Below, piece by piece: positions 41,559 to 52,066 of a DNA stretch of 64,000 nt (position 1 is its first letter; every line of letters starts with the position of its first letter). The notes under the pieces were generated by a model. The model searched no databases. It had not been told where the DNA came from and worked only from the letters and a program-made list of their open reading frames with translations. A program made the position numbers and the translations under genes. Source of the DNA: Bradyrhizobium sp. (GTDB taxonomy: Bacteria > Pseudomonadota > Alphaproteobacteria > Rhizobiales > Xanthobacteraceae); the NCBI RefSeq assembly GCF_004799445.1, contig NZ_SSNA01000202.1, forward strand, positions 117,804-181,803, written 5' to 3'.

Positions 41559-41599
41559 GTCATTCCGGGCCTGGTGCTAGCGCACCATCCCGGAATGAC
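41559..41599. terminator. Bidirectional hairpin between convergent genes
   Basis: GTCATTCCGGG (41559-41569) and CCCGGAATGAC (41589-41599) are perfect 11-bp arms. TGGTGC and GCACCA extend the pairing inside. It lies between the thiF-like gene and the 2-hydroxyacid dehydrogenase, ending 5 bases before the latter's stop. It is probably a shared terminator built from a dispersed repeat, with no clear T-run. Confidence 0.65.
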
Positions 41600-41604
41600 G
41601 GCAT

Positions 41605-42606
41605 TTACAACATGCTCGGCAATACGCGGTCCGGCGGCTTGTGATTGTCGAGGAAGGCCCGGATGTTGATGATCACCTTCTCGCCCATTTCGACGCGGCC
41701 CTCGATGGTGGCCGAGCCCATATGCGGCAGCAGCGTCACCTTGCCGGCCTTCGCCAGCCGGACCAGTTTCGGGCTGACCGCCGGCTCATGCTCGAACACG
41801 TCGAGGCCGGCGCCGGCGATCTCGCCGGTTTCGATCAGCTTGGTCAGGGTCTCCTCGTCGATCACCTCGCCGCGCGCGGTGTTGACGATATAGGCATCCT
41901 TGCGGATCAGCTTGAGCCGCCGCGCCGACAACAGATGGAACGTTGCCGGCGTGTGCGGACAGTTCACCGAGATGATGTCCATCCGCGCCAGCATCTGGTC
42001 GAGGCTTTCCCAATAGGTCGCACCCAGTTCCTCGGCGATGCGCGGCGCCACCGGGCGGCGATTGTGGTAGTGGATCTGCAGGCCGAAGGCGCGCGCGCGG
42101 CGCGCCACCGCCTGGCCGATGCGGCCCATGCCGATGATGCCGAGCCGCTTTCCCCCGATGCGGTGGCCGAGCATCCAGGTCGGCGACCAGCCCGGCCAGT
42201 GCTTGCCCTCGGTGAGGATCGAGGCGCCTTCGATCAGCCGGCGCGGCACCGCGAGGATCAGCGCCATGGTCATATCGGCGGTATCTTCGGTCAAAACCTT
42301 CGGCGTATTGGTCACGGTGATGCCGCGCGCATGCGCTGACATGACATCGATATTGTCGACGCCATTGCCGAAATTGGCGATCAGTTTCAGCCGACAGTCG
42401 GGCTGCTTGAGAAGCTCTTCGGTGATCTCGTCGGTGACGGTCGGCACCAGGACGTCGGCCGAGCGGACGGCATCCGCGATTTGCTCGGGCGTCAACGGCG
42501 TATCGTCGAGATTGAGCCGCGCGTCGAACAATTCGCGCATCCGGGTCTCGATCGAGTCCGGCAGCTTGCGCGTCACGACAACGAGGGGCTTTTTCTTGAC
42601 GGACAT
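41605..42606 (-). CDS. D-2-hydroxyacid dehydrogenase (glyoxylate/hydroxypyruvate reductase type)
   Basis: The protein has 333 residues of the D-isomer-specific dehydrogenase family. The Rossmann motif GMGRIGQAVARRARAFG is at about 157-173, followed by HYHNRRPV, which suggests NADPH preference because Arg replaces the usual acidic residue. Arg in NTARGEVIDEE and the catalytic His in LLPHMGSAT are present. It resembles GyaR-type glyoxylate reductases; the substrate is not certain. Confidence 0.88.
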   Translation of the reverse strand: MSVKKKPLVVVTRKLPDSIETRMRELFDARLNLDDTPLTPEQIADAVRSADVLVPTVTDEITEELLKQPDCRLKLIANFGNGVDNIDVMSAHARGITVTNTPKVLTEDTADMTMALILAVPRRLIEGASILTEGKHWPGWSPTWMLGHRIGGKRLGIIGMGRIGQAVARRARAFGLQIHYHNRRPVAPRIAEELGATYWESLDQMLARMDIISVNCPHTPATFHLLSARRLKLIRKDAYIVNTARGEVIDEETLTKLIETGEIAGAGLDVFEHEPAVSPKLVRLAKAGKVTLLPHMGSATIEGRVEMGEKVIINIRAFLDNHKPPDRVLPSML

Positions 42607-42931
42607 GTCCTGCTCTCATGAGGTTGTTCAGACCTCATTAACCCGGTTGTTCGACACTGCCGCTGCCGCGTGATCCGGGCGTTTGCTCTGGGCTCTCTTG
42701 GGTTCCCCCGATATCTCCGTCGGATTTCCTGCGGGGACTTTCGGGCTCGTCTTGGGGCTTGGTGTTCCGTCCTCTCTAGCAGAAGGCCGGGCCAAGACAA
42801 GAACCCCCGGGAGGAACCGGGTTTCACAAGCCGAGGGCAATCGGGCGGGGGTACAGGGGTTTCAGGGGCCGGTGGTTGCACGTGCTTCAGCTCGAAGGAT
42901 TTGAGCTGGTATCTCGGCAGGGGACGAGTTG
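42607..42931. other. 325-base intergenic region
   Basis: This gap separates the divergent dehydrogenase and SH3 genes. The short open frames in it show no SD or family features. AACCC-N-GGGTT type pairing around 42802-42823 (AACCCCCGG...CCGGGTT) could form a leader hairpin for the SH3 gene. I see no convincing promoter boxes. Confidence 0.5.
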
Positions 42932-43459
42932 ATGGGGTTGGGGCGTTTTTGTTCGGTGGCGGTGCTCGCAGGTTGCTTGCTGGGCGCGTCGGCCAGCACG
43001 GCATTGTCGGCAAAGGATTCGGCGCTCACCACCAGCGGTCTGCCGGTGCCGCGCTACGTCAGTCTCAAATCCGATCACGTGAACGTCAGGGCCGGCCCGA
43101 CCAAGGACAACGACGTGGCCTGGGTTTACACCCGCTCGGGCCTGCCGGTTGAGATCACCGCCGAGTTCGAGAACTGGCGCCGGGTTCGCGATTCCGAAGG
43201 CGCGGAGGGGTGGGTCTATCACTCGCTGCTGTCGGGCCGGCGCACCGCCGTGATCAGCATGAAGAGCAAGGACGATTTCGCGCCGCTCTACGATCGCGCC
43301 GATCCTGCCAGCGCGGTCGCCGCCCGCCTGCAGGCCGGCGTCGTGGCCCAGGTCAAGCATTGCTCGGCCGGCTGGTGCCGCGTCTCGGGCAACGGTTTCG
43401 ATGGCTGGATCGAACAGCAGCGGCTGTGGGGCGTCTACGCAGACGAGAAGGTGGACTGA
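42932..43459 (+). CDS. Exported SH3-domain protein
   Basis: The protein has 175 residues. A signal peptide (about 1-27, ending STALSA) leads to two bacterial SH3-like segments: VNVRAGPTKDNDVAWVY through EGAEGWVYHSLLSG (about 50-105), and a second ending RVSGNGFDGWIEQQRLWG (about 120-168). Such proteins bind the cell wall or act as periplasmic adaptors. ATG 42932 is chosen over TTG 42929; a GGGACGAG purine stretch precedes it. Confidence 0.85.
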   Translation: MGLGRFCSVAVLAGCLLGASASTALSAKDSALTTSGLPVPRYVSLKSDHVNVRAGPTKDNDVAWVYTRSGLPVEITAEFENWRRVRDSEGAEGWVYHSLLSGRRTAVISMKSKDDFAPLYDRADPASAVAARLQAGVVAQVKHCSAGWCRVSGNGFDGWIEQQRLWGVYADEKVD

Positions 43460-43501
43460 CTTTCGTCGTTCTTCTTCCCAACGAATGTTCCATACTTCGT
43501 T

Positions 43502-43619
43502 ATGGCCGGGCATAGCCGTCCGAAGGATGGCCTCGCTTCCGCTCGCCTATGTCCGGCCATCTACGTCTTCGGCGCCCAGAAACTAACACGTGGATGCCCG
43601 CGACCAGCGCGGGCATGAC
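43502..43619. repeat. Pair of dispersed inverted repeats
   Basis: ATGGCCGGGCATAG (43502-43515) pairs with CTATGTCCGGCCAT (43547-43560) with one mismatch. Next to it GATGCCCGCG pairs with CGCGGGCATGAC-type sequence (43593-43619). They fill the gap between the convergent SH3 and irr genes. Confidence 0.7.
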
Positions 43620-43647
43620 GGCTTATTTTGGGAGGTGGTGGAAAAGC

Positions 43648-44157
43648 TCAGCGCTTCTTGCGCAGCCGCACGACCATGTCGACCCGGGCGATCTCATAGC
43701 CTTCGGGCACCTCGGGCATCTTCTGCAACACCAGATGCGGGTCCGGGATGTCGACCAGTTCGTGGTTGTTTTCGAGATAGAAGTGGTGATGCGCCGTCAC
43801 GTTGGTGTCGAAATAGGTTTTGGTGCCGTCGACGCTGACCTGACGCAGCAAGCCCGCATCCGTGAGCTGGTTGAGCGTGTTGTATACGGTCGCGAGCGAC
43901 ACCGGGACCTTCGCCAGCGTCGCCTCCTCATAGAGCATTTCCGCGGTGAGGTGGCGGGCGCCCTTCCCGAACAGAAGCCAGCCGAGCGCCATGCGCTGAC
44001 GGGTCGGGCGCAGGCCCGCGGCCTGCAGCATCTCGTTGACGTCGTGCCACGGACAGCCGGTCAGGGCCGGCTGGCGTCCCGCAACGCGGGGCCCCGAACC
44101 GGCGGCTTCGTCATTCAAAAATGGCCTGCTGTCGCTCGATTCCACGTCCGGCACCAC
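43648..44157 (-). CDS. irr: Iron response regulator Irr (Fur family)
   Basis: Irr represses or activates iron and heme genes in Rhizobiales and is degraded on binding heme. The 169-residue protein starts at GTG 44157. The heme regulatory motif GCPWHD with Cys35 is present, as in B. japonicum Irr, so heme-triggered turnover is expected. A winged-helix (LRPTRQRMALGWLLF, VSLATVYNTLNQL) and the second heme site HHH (TAHHHFYLENNHE) are present. It is divergent from fabA across 326 bases. Confidence 0.97.
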   Translation of the reverse strand: MVPDVESSDSRPFLNDEAAGSGPRVAGRQPALTGCPWHDVNEMLQAAGLRPTRQRMALGWLLFGKGARHLTAEMLYEEATLAKVPVSLATVYNTLNQLTDAGLLRQVSVDGTKTYFDTNVTAHHHFYLENNHELVDIPDPHLVLQKMPEVPEGYEIARVDMVVRLRKKR

Positions 44158-44483
44158 ACGCTATCTGAGTACTATGGTATCGGAATATAAGAAGGAATCT
44201 TCTCAGATGCAAGTTTTTCGCAACTGGAGTGCCCCCAGGGTTAAGCGCCCCCGCAAGGGGAAGCGGCTAATTGCCCCGGCGTGGTGCTTTGCCGCCCGCA
44301 GAGCCTATGATAGAGAGCGCGCGGACTTGGTCTGACGCGCGTTTGGCAAAAGCGAGCGTCAGTTGCCGCAGGGGGTCCTGACCTGCGGTATCAGCGCCCA
44401 ATCTGCGATAATTGACGCGCTTCCTGGCCAAAACGGGTCCGTTTCGCAAAATGCTTCATCAGGATTTTGAAAAGGCTGGCACC
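44158..44483. other. irr-fabA divergent intergenic region
   Basis: The 326 bases must hold both promoters. TCTGAG (near 44165) and CTCAGA (near 44202) form a spaced inverted repeat just upstream of irr. A CCCC-GCAA-GGGG mini-hairpin sits near 44251. I did not find a convincing iron control element or FabR-type site. Confidence 0.5.
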
Positions 44484-45014
44484 ATGCTGGATCGGCGCGG
44501 CGGATACGAATATGAGGATTTGCTGGCCTGCGGCCGCGGCGAGATGTTCGGCCCTGGCAACGCACAATTGCCGCTGCCTCCGATGCTGATGTTCGACCGC
44601 ATCAGCGAGATTTCCGAAACCGGCGGTGAATACGGCAAAGGCGTGGTCCGGGCCGAGCTCGACGTGAAGCCGGACCTCTGGTTTTTCGGCTGCCATTTCA
44701 AGAACGACCCGGTCATGCCCGGCTGTCTCGGCCTCGACGCGATGTGGCAGATGGTCGGCTTCTATCTGGGCTGGACCGGGGGCGAAGGCCGCGGCCGGGC
44801 CCTTGGACTTGGCGAGTTGAAGCTGGCCGGGCAGGTGCTGCCGAACGTCCGCAAGGTTGTGTACAATGTCGACATCAAGCGGGTGATGCGATCAAAGCTG
44901 GTACTGGGCATCGCTGACGGCTGGCTTTCCATGGACGGCGAGATTATCTATCGCGCGAAGGATTTGAAGGTCGGGCTGTTCAAGCAGGGTGCCGCATTGC
45001 AGCCGGGAACATGA
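44484..45014 (+). CDS. fabA: 3-hydroxydecanoyl-ACP dehydratase/isomerase
   Basis: FabA dehydrates 3-hydroxyacyl-ACP and isomerises trans-2- to cis-3-decenoyl-ACP, starting unsaturated fatty-acid synthesis. The protein has 176 residues from ATG 44484. Upstream in-frame starts at 44412 and 44451 add unlikely sequence. The catalytic residues match E. coli: His71 in GCHFKNDPVMPG and Asp85 in CLGLDAMWQ. It opens the fabA-fabB-fabI operon. Confidence 0.97.
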   Translation: MLDRRGGYEYEDLLACGRGEMFGPGNAQLPLPPMLMFDRISEISETGGEYGKGVVRAELDVKPDLWFFGCHFKNDPVMPGCLGLDAMWQMVGFYLGWTGGEGRGRALGLGELKLAGQVLPNVRKVVYNVDIKRVMRSKLVLGIADGWLSMDGEIIYRAKDLKVGLFKQGAALQPGT

Positions 45015-45095
45015 GATACGTGCTCCCGCCGGCGTGGCGGCTTTCGGTTTGATCACGGGCATCACAAAAGAATACAACGACAGGGCGAGGCGATC

Positions 45096-46319
45096 ATGAG
45101 GCGGGTTGTCATCACGGGGATGGGCATCGTCTCGTCCATCGGAAACAACACCCAGGAAGTGCTGGCGAGCCTTCACGAGGCGAAGTCCGGAATCACGCGC
45201 GCGGATAAATATGCCGAGCTCGGCTTCCGCTCCCAGGTGCAGGGCGCGCCAACCCTCGATCCGGCGGGCGTCATCGATCGGCGCGCGATGCGCTTCCTCG
45301 GGGAAGGCGCGGCTTGGAATCATGTCGCGATGGAGCAGGCGATCCAGGATTCCGGCCTCGAGCCAACCGAAGTTTCCAATATCCGCACCGGCATCATCAT
45401 GGGCTCCGGCGGACCGTCGGCGCGCACCATCGTGGAAGCCGCCGATATCACCCGCACCAAGGGGCCGAAGCGGGTCGGGCCGTTCGCGGTGCCGAAGGCG
45501 ATGTCGTCCACGGCCTCGGCGACGCTCGCCACCTGGTTCAAGATCAAGGGCGTGAACTATTCGATCTCCTCGGCCTGCGCCACCTCGAATCACTGCATCG
45601 GCAACGCCTACGAGACCATCCAGATCGGCAAGCAGGACATCATCTTCGCCGGCGGCTGCGAGGAACTCGACTGGACGCTGTCGGTGCTGTTCGACGCCAT
45701 GGGCGCGATGTCGTCGAAATACAACGATACGCCCGCGACCGCTTCCCGCCCCTACGACATCAGCCGCGACGGATTTGTCATTGCCGGCGGCGCCGGCGTG
45801 GTGGTGCTGGAAGAGCTGGAGCATGCCAAGGCGCGCGGCGCGAAGATTTACGGCGAAATCGTCGGCTACGGCGCCACCTCCGACGGCTATGACATGGTGG
45901 CCCCCTCGGGCGAGGGCGCCGAGCGCTGCATGAAAATGGCAATGTCGACGGTGAATACCAAGATCGACTACATCAATCCGCACGCGACCTCGACCCCGGC
46001 CGGCGATCCGCCGGAAATCGAGGCGATCCGCAAGGTGTTCGGCACCGGTGACAAGTGCCCGCCGATTTCCGCGACCAAGGCGCTGACCGGCCATTCGCTC
46101 GGCGCCACCGGCGTGCAGGAGGCGATCTATTCGCTGCTGATGATGCAGAACGGCTTCATCTGCGAAAGCGCCAATATCAGTGAACTCGATCCGATCTTCG
46201 CCGACATGCCGATCGTGCGCAAACGCATCGACAACGCAAGACTGGGAACCGTGCTTTCGAATTCCTTCGGCTTCGGCGGCACCAACGCCACGCTGGTGTT
46301 CAAGCGGATGGATGCGTAG
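45096..46319 (+). CDS. fabB: Beta-ketoacyl-ACP synthase I
   Basis: FabB elongates the cis-unsaturated acyl chain made by FabA. The protein has 407 residues. The nucleophile is Cys161 in SISSACATSNHC. The two catalytic histidines lie in NPHATSTPAGD and KALTGHSLGATG. SNSFGFGGTN near the C-terminus is typical of KAS I. It sits 81 bases after fabA. Confidence 0.97.
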   Translation: MRRVVITGMGIVSSIGNNTQEVLASLHEAKSGITRADKYAELGFRSQVQGAPTLDPAGVIDRRAMRFLGEGAAWNHVAMEQAIQDSGLEPTEVSNIRTGIIMGSGGPSARTIVEAADITRTKGPKRVGPFAVPKAMSSTASATLATWFKIKGVNYSISSACATSNHCIGNAYETIQIGKQDIIFAGGCEELDWTLSVLFDAMGAMSSKYNDTPATASRPYDISRDGFVIAGGAGVVVLEELEHAKARGAKIYGEIVGYGATSDGYDMVAPSGEGAERCMKMAMSTVNTKIDYINPHATSTPAGDPPEIEAIRKVFGTGDKCPPISATKALTGHSLGATGVQEAIYSLLMMQNGFICESANISELDPIFADMPIVRKRIDNARLGTVLSNSFGFGGTNATLVFKRMDA

Positions 46320-46324
46320 GGTTT

Positions 46325-46424
46325 GTCATGCCCCGCGAAAGCGGGGCATCCAGTACGCCGCGGCTCTCGTAAATTACCCAAACGCTTCGTATTACTGGAT
46401 CGCCCGGTCAAGCCGGGCGATGAC
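46325..46424. repeat. Dispersed inverted repeat between fabB and fabI
   Basis: GTCATGCCCCGC at 46325 and GGCGATGAC ending 46424 form the ends. Inside are CCCCGC-GAAA-GCGGGG, a CCAGTA/TACTGG pair and GCCCGG...CCGGGC. The element lies within the fab operon, so the operon transcript carries it, or fabI has its own promoter after it. Confidence 0.7.
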
Positions 46425-46453
46425 GTCAGGAAGATGAGTGCAGTGGAGGAGCG

Positions 46454-47260
46454 ATGAACGACCTGATGAAGGGCAAGCGCGGTTTGATCATGGGCGTCGC
46501 CAATGATCACTCGATTGCCTGGGGCATTGCCAAAACGCTCGCCGCGCAAGGCGCCGAGCTTGCCTTCACCTATCAGGGCGAGGCGCTGGGCAAGCGGGTC
46601 AGGCCGCTGGCCGAACAGCTCGGCGTTCCCCTGGTGCTGCCCTGCGATGTCGAGGACCTCGCCAGCGTCGATTCGGTGTTCGCGGCGCTGCGCGCCAAAT
46701 GGGGGCAGCTCGATTTCCTGGTCCACGCCATCGCGTTTTCCGACAAGAGCGAGCTGAAGGGGCGTTACGCCGACACCAGCCGCGAGAATTTTTCGCGGAC
46801 CATGTTGATCTCCTGCTTTTCGTTCACCGAACTGGCGAAGCGTGCAGCCGAAATGATGCCGGCGTCCGGCGGCGCGATGATCACGCTGACCTTTGGCGGC
46901 TCGACCCGGGTCATGCCGAATTACAACGTGATGGGCGTTGCCAAGGCCGCGCTGGAAGCCTCGGTGCGCTATCTCGCCGCCGACTTCGGCCCGCGCGGCA
47001 TTCGCGTCAATGCGATTTCGGCCGGTCCGGTGCGCACCCTCGCTGGTTCCGGCATTGGCGACGCGCGCGCGATGTTCGCCTTCCAGCAGAAGCACTCGCC
47101 GCTCGGTCGGGGCGTGACGCTCGATGAACTCGGCGGCTCGGCGCTGTACCTGCTGTCCGACCTGTCGGGCGGCGTCACCGGCGAGACCCATTTCGTCGAT
47201 TCCGGCTACAATGTCATTTCGATGCCGCGGCCGGAAAATCTGAAGGATATGGCGGAGTGA
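46454..47260 (+). CDS. fabI: Enoyl-ACP reductase (NADH), FabI
   Basis: FabI reduces the enoyl-ACP double bond in each elongation round and is the target of triclosan. The protein has 268 residues. The cofactor-binding GVANDHSIAWGIAK is at residues 15-28. The catalytic Tyr157 and Lys164 lie in MPNYNVMGVAKAALE (Tyr-x6-Lys). ATG 46454 follows GGAGCG. A short-chain dehydrogenase fold is evident. Bradyrhizobium can carry several fabI copies; this one is with fabAB. Confidence 0.95.
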   Translation: MNDLMKGKRGLIMGVANDHSIAWGIAKTLAAQGAELAFTYQGEALGKRVRPLAEQLGVPLVLPCDVEDLASVDSVFAALRAKWGQLDFLVHAIAFSDKSELKGRYADTSRENFSRTMLISCFSFTELAKRAAEMMPASGGAMITLTFGGSTRVMPNYNVMGVAKAALEASVRYLAADFGPRGIRVNAISAGPVRTLAGSGIGDARAMFAFQQKHSPLGRGVTLDELGGSALYLLSDLSGGVTGETHFVDSGYNVISMPRPENLKDMAE

Positions 47261-47261
47261 G

Positions 47262-47316
47262 GCTAGAGCATGATCCGGAAAAGTGGGAACCGGTTTTCCG
47301 AAAAGATCATGCTCAA
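47262..47316 (+). repeat. Dispersed palindromic repeat, copy 2
   Basis: It contains GCATGATCCGGAAAAGTG, then ACCGGTTTTCCGAA and GATCATGCTC. The same blocks occur in reverse orientation at 6471-6521. GCATGATC and GATCATGC form an outer 8-bp stem. It starts right after the fabI stop and separates it from the convergent GST gene. Confidence 0.8.
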
Positions 47317-47326
47317 ACAAAGAAAT

Positions 47327-47923
47327 CTAGCCGGCCGCGAGCGCCGTGGCGCGCTGGAATGCCGGCCGCGCCGCGCAAGCGTCAATGTAGCGGTCGAATG
47401 AAGGGCGCGCCGGCACCATCTTGAAAAGCCGGACCGCGAAATTCAGCCCGGAGCCAATGACGATGTCGGCTGCGGAAAACGTTTCGCCGAGCAGCCACGG
47501 TCCTTTCGTCAACGCGGCGTCGAGCACGTCGAACACGCGCTGGGCATCGCCCCAGCCCGCGGCCACCGGATTCATTTCGATCTTGGTGGCAAGCTGCACC
47601 ATCGCGGGCTCGACGCAGCCGGGTCCGAAGAACAACCAGTAAAGATATTTCGCGCGCAAGGGATCGCCGAGCGGCGGTGCCAGCTTCGCCTGCGGATAGC
47701 GTTCGGCGACATAGGCACAGATCGCCGCGGACTCGGCGAGGACCGCCTCGCCGTCCGTTAGCGCCGGCACCTTGCCCATTGGATTGATGGCGAGATATTC
47801 CGGCGTCTTCTGCGCCCCCTTGGAGATGTCGGTCAGCACGCGCTCATACGGCTGCCCGGCCTCTTCCATCAGCCAAAGCGCGGAAAACGACCGCGAGCGC
47901 GGCGACCAATAGAGTTTCATCAT
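47327..47923 (-). CDS. Glutathione S-transferase family protein
   Basis: The 198-residue protein has an N-terminal thioredoxin-like domain (MKLYWSPRSRSFSALWLMEE, then NPMGKVPALTDG and VLAESAAIC) and a C-terminal helical domain. Ser residues near the start are placed like the catalytic Ser of Beta/Theta-like classes, though the exact residue is uncertain. It overlaps the acetyltransferase gene by four bases (ATGA). Its substrate is unknown. Confidence 0.88.
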   Translation of the reverse strand: MMKLYWSPRSRSFSALWLMEEAGQPYERVLTDISKGAQKTPEYLAINPMGKVPALTDGEAVLAESAAICAYVAERYPQAKLAPPLGDPLRAKYLYWLFFGPGCVEPAMVQLATKIEMNPVAAGWGDAQRVFDVLDAALTKGPWLLGETFSAADIVIGSGLNFAVRLFKMVPARPSFDRYIDACAARPAFQRATALAAG

Positions 47924-48381
47924 GGCATCGTCCCCTTCTTCCACCGATAATATTTCATGACAAAGCCGGTCATCGGCTCGACCTGTTGCTGTTCAAAGAC
48001 AAAACCCTCGCGCTCGTACCAACGCCAGGCCTTTTCATTTTCACGCACGCAGCGCAGGTGGATTTCGCGTGGCAGCAGCTCGCGGGTGAAGGCGAGCAGC
48101 TTCCGCCCGAGGTTTTGGCCCTGATATTCCGGGGCGACGAACAACTGATCGAGATACATCCTGGGCAGATGCAGCGCCAGCATCGCTGCGATCGTGCCGC
48201 GGTCATCGGCGACGTAGAGGGTCCATCCCCTCTCCATCTCGAGCGGCACGCGGGCGCGCAATTTGGCGAGCAGGAAGTTGCTGGCATCCTCCAGCCCGGT
48301 GGAAGCCCAGCTGTTCATCCAGACGCGGGCGATCTCGTCATATTCGTCTGTTCGGGCGGTACGGATCGCGGGCGGCGGCAT
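47920..48381 (-). CDS. GNAT family N-acetyltransferase
   Basis: This acetyl-CoA-dependent transferase has 153 residues from ATG 48381. The longer start at 48402 overlaps the katG terminator. The acetyl-CoA loop is seen in FVAPEYQGQNLGRKLLAF (motif A), with RCVRENEKAWRWYEREGFV as motif B. It is coupled to the GST by a 4-base overlap. The acceptor substrate is not known. Confidence 0.87.
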   Translation of the reverse strand: MPPPAIRTARTDEYDEIARVWMNSWASTGLEDASNFLLAKLRARVPLEMERGWTLYVADDRGTIAAMLALHLPRMYLDQLFVAPEYQGQNLGRKLLAFTRELLPREIHLRCVRENEKAWRWYEREGFVFEQQQVEPMTGFVMKYYRWKKGTMP

Positions 48382-48401
48382 GAAGAGGAACCCTCGGGAC
48401 A

Positions 48402-48436
48402 AAGAAAAAGCCCTCGCGACATTATCGCGAGGGCTT
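48402..48436 (-). terminator. Rho-independent terminator of katG
   Basis: On the minus strand AAGCCCTCGCGA and TCGCGAGGGCTT form a 12-bp stem around ATAATG, followed by TTTCTTT. It lies about 75 bases past the katG stop and just ahead of the acetyltransferase gene. Confidence 0.92.
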
Positions 48437-48509
48437 CATCCACTTCAACCCAAAGCGGAAATTCACTCCGCCGCTGCGCTAGGAGCGGTCGAAGGCCTTC
48501 TTGCTGCGA

Positions 48510-50675
<2,166 letters not shown>

Positions 50676-50992
50676 GTTTTTTCTCCATCGCGCTTCTGTA
50701 GTTTTCTTCGAGTTGTTCCGTATGGAATGATGACGGCTTCCAGGAGTTGTGGCCGAAGAGACCCCAGTTACCTCCCTCAGTGTGGAATTGCAGGGGCGAA
50801 GCCGCGCACGTCGCGCTCCGCATTGGCTGCATCGGGTTCGCCGGCCGCTGTGGAGAAGCGCGCAATCGTCGGGGTTTGGCCCGGATCCGCGGGGTGGGTG
50901 CCTCTCTCGCCAAATTCGCCGGACCCTCACCTTGGAAGATATCTAACATAAGGTCCAGTCGAATTGTCTTGAACTCCCGATCAGTTTATCTG
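50676..50992. other. katG-oxyR divergent regulatory region
   Basis: The 317 bases separate the two start codons. GATATCTAACATAAGG near 50937-50953 is AT-rich against a GC-rich background and is the likeliest location of an OxyR site or the oxyR promoter. I could not match a full ATAG-N7-CTAT pattern, so no operator is claimed. Confidence 0.5.
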
Positions 50993-51940
50993 ATGGCGAT
51001 GATCACGCTTCGACAGCTTCGTTATCTTTCCGCGCTCGCCAAACACGGCCATTTCGGCCGCGCCGCCGAGGCTTGCGCCGTGACCCAGCCGGCTCTGTCG
51101 ATGCAGATCCGGGATCTCGAGCGGACGCTCGGCGTTGCCGTGGTGGAACGGCGTCCGGGCGACGTGATGCTGACCGATGTCGGGCGCGAAATCGCCCGCC
51201 GTGGCGAAGAGGTGCTGACGGCTTCGCGGGACCTGGTGGATTTCGCCCGCCATCGCAGCGGCCCGCTGACGGGGCGGTTAATGCTCGGGGTGATTCCCTC
51301 GCTGGCGCCCTATCTGCTGCCGCGGATTCTCCCCACGCTGCAAACCAGGTTTCCGGAGCTGCGGCTGGAGTTGCGGGAAACCCAGACCCGGCAGCTGGTC
51401 GAGGAGATCAAGAGCGGCGCGCTCGATGCCGCGTTGCTGGCCCTGCCGCTGGGCGAGCCCGACATCGATACGGTGCAATTGTTCGACGACCTGTTTTTGC
51501 TCGCGGTACCCGCTAACGATCCGCGCAGCGCGACCAGGCGGGTGGCCGTCGGCGACATCGATCAAAGCCGCCTGATCCTGCTCGAAGACGGCCACTGCCT
51601 GCGCGATCAGGCGCTGGCGCTTTGCGCTAGCACCGCGCGCGGCCGCGGCACGAGCGCCGGCGGCACCGCGTTCGGCGCCTCCAGCCTGACCACCGTGATG
51701 CAGATGGTCGCGGGCGGCTATGGCGTGACGCTGATTCCGCAGATCGCCGCCGACGTCGAGCGTCGCGACGAGCGGGTAAAATTCCTGCGGCTGGAAAATC
51801 CGCAGCCCGGCCGCAGCATCGGCCTCGCCTTCCGCCGCACCTCGCCGCGCCAGGCGGATTTTGGCGCACTGGGGGACGTGGTGAAGCAAAGTATGGATGT
51901 GCCTCGCGCGCAGGACGCGCCGAACGGCAAGCGGGGTTGA
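50993..51940 (+). CDS. oxyR: Hydrogen peroxide-sensing LysR regulator OxyR
   Basis: OxyR activates peroxide-defence genes when its two cysteines form a disulfide. The protein has 315 residues from ATG 50993 (or 50999). The LysR helix-turn-helix is at the N-terminus (ACAVTQPALSMQIRDLE). The redox cysteines Cys202 and Cys211 in GHCLRDQALALC are 9 apart, as Cys199 and Cys208 in E. coli. It is divergent from katG. Upstream in-frame sequence lies in the regulatory region and is not used. Confidence 0.95.
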   Translation: MAMITLRQLRYLSALAKHGHFGRAAEACAVTQPALSMQIRDLERTLGVAVVERRPGDVMLTDVGREIARRGEEVLTASRDLVDFARHRSGPLTGRLMLGVIPSLAPYLLPRILPTLQTRFPELRLELRETQTRQLVEEIKSGALDAALLALPLGEPDIDTVQLFDDLFLLAVPANDPRSATRRVAVGDIDQSRLILLEDGHCLRDQALALCASTARGRGTSAGGTAFGASSLTTVMQMVAGGYGVTLIPQIAADVERRDERVKFLRLENPQPGRSIGLAFRRTSPRQADFGALGDVVKQSMDVPRAQDAPNGKRG

Positions 51941-52015
51941 TGTTCTGCTCCCTCTCCCGCTAGCGGCAGAGAGGACCGACCGAGATAGGTGCGAGCACCA
52001 CTCACATCCCCAAAC

Positions 52016-52043
52016 AAAAAGGGCGGCTTTTCAGCCGCCCTTT
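52016..52043. terminator. Bidirectional terminator between oxyR and pnp
   Basis: AAAAAGGGCGGC (52016-52027) and GCCGCCCTTT (52034-52043) form a 7-bp GC stem over a TTTTCA loop, with A-run and T-run on opposite sides. It can end both the oxyR and pnp transcripts. Confidence 0.92.
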
Positions 52044-52066
52044 CGCAACCGGAATTTTCGAAGCGA

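Noticed and set aside
50676..50992. OxyR binding site
   Set aside because: AT-rich segments exist but no full ATAG-N7-CTAT pattern could be matched by eye.
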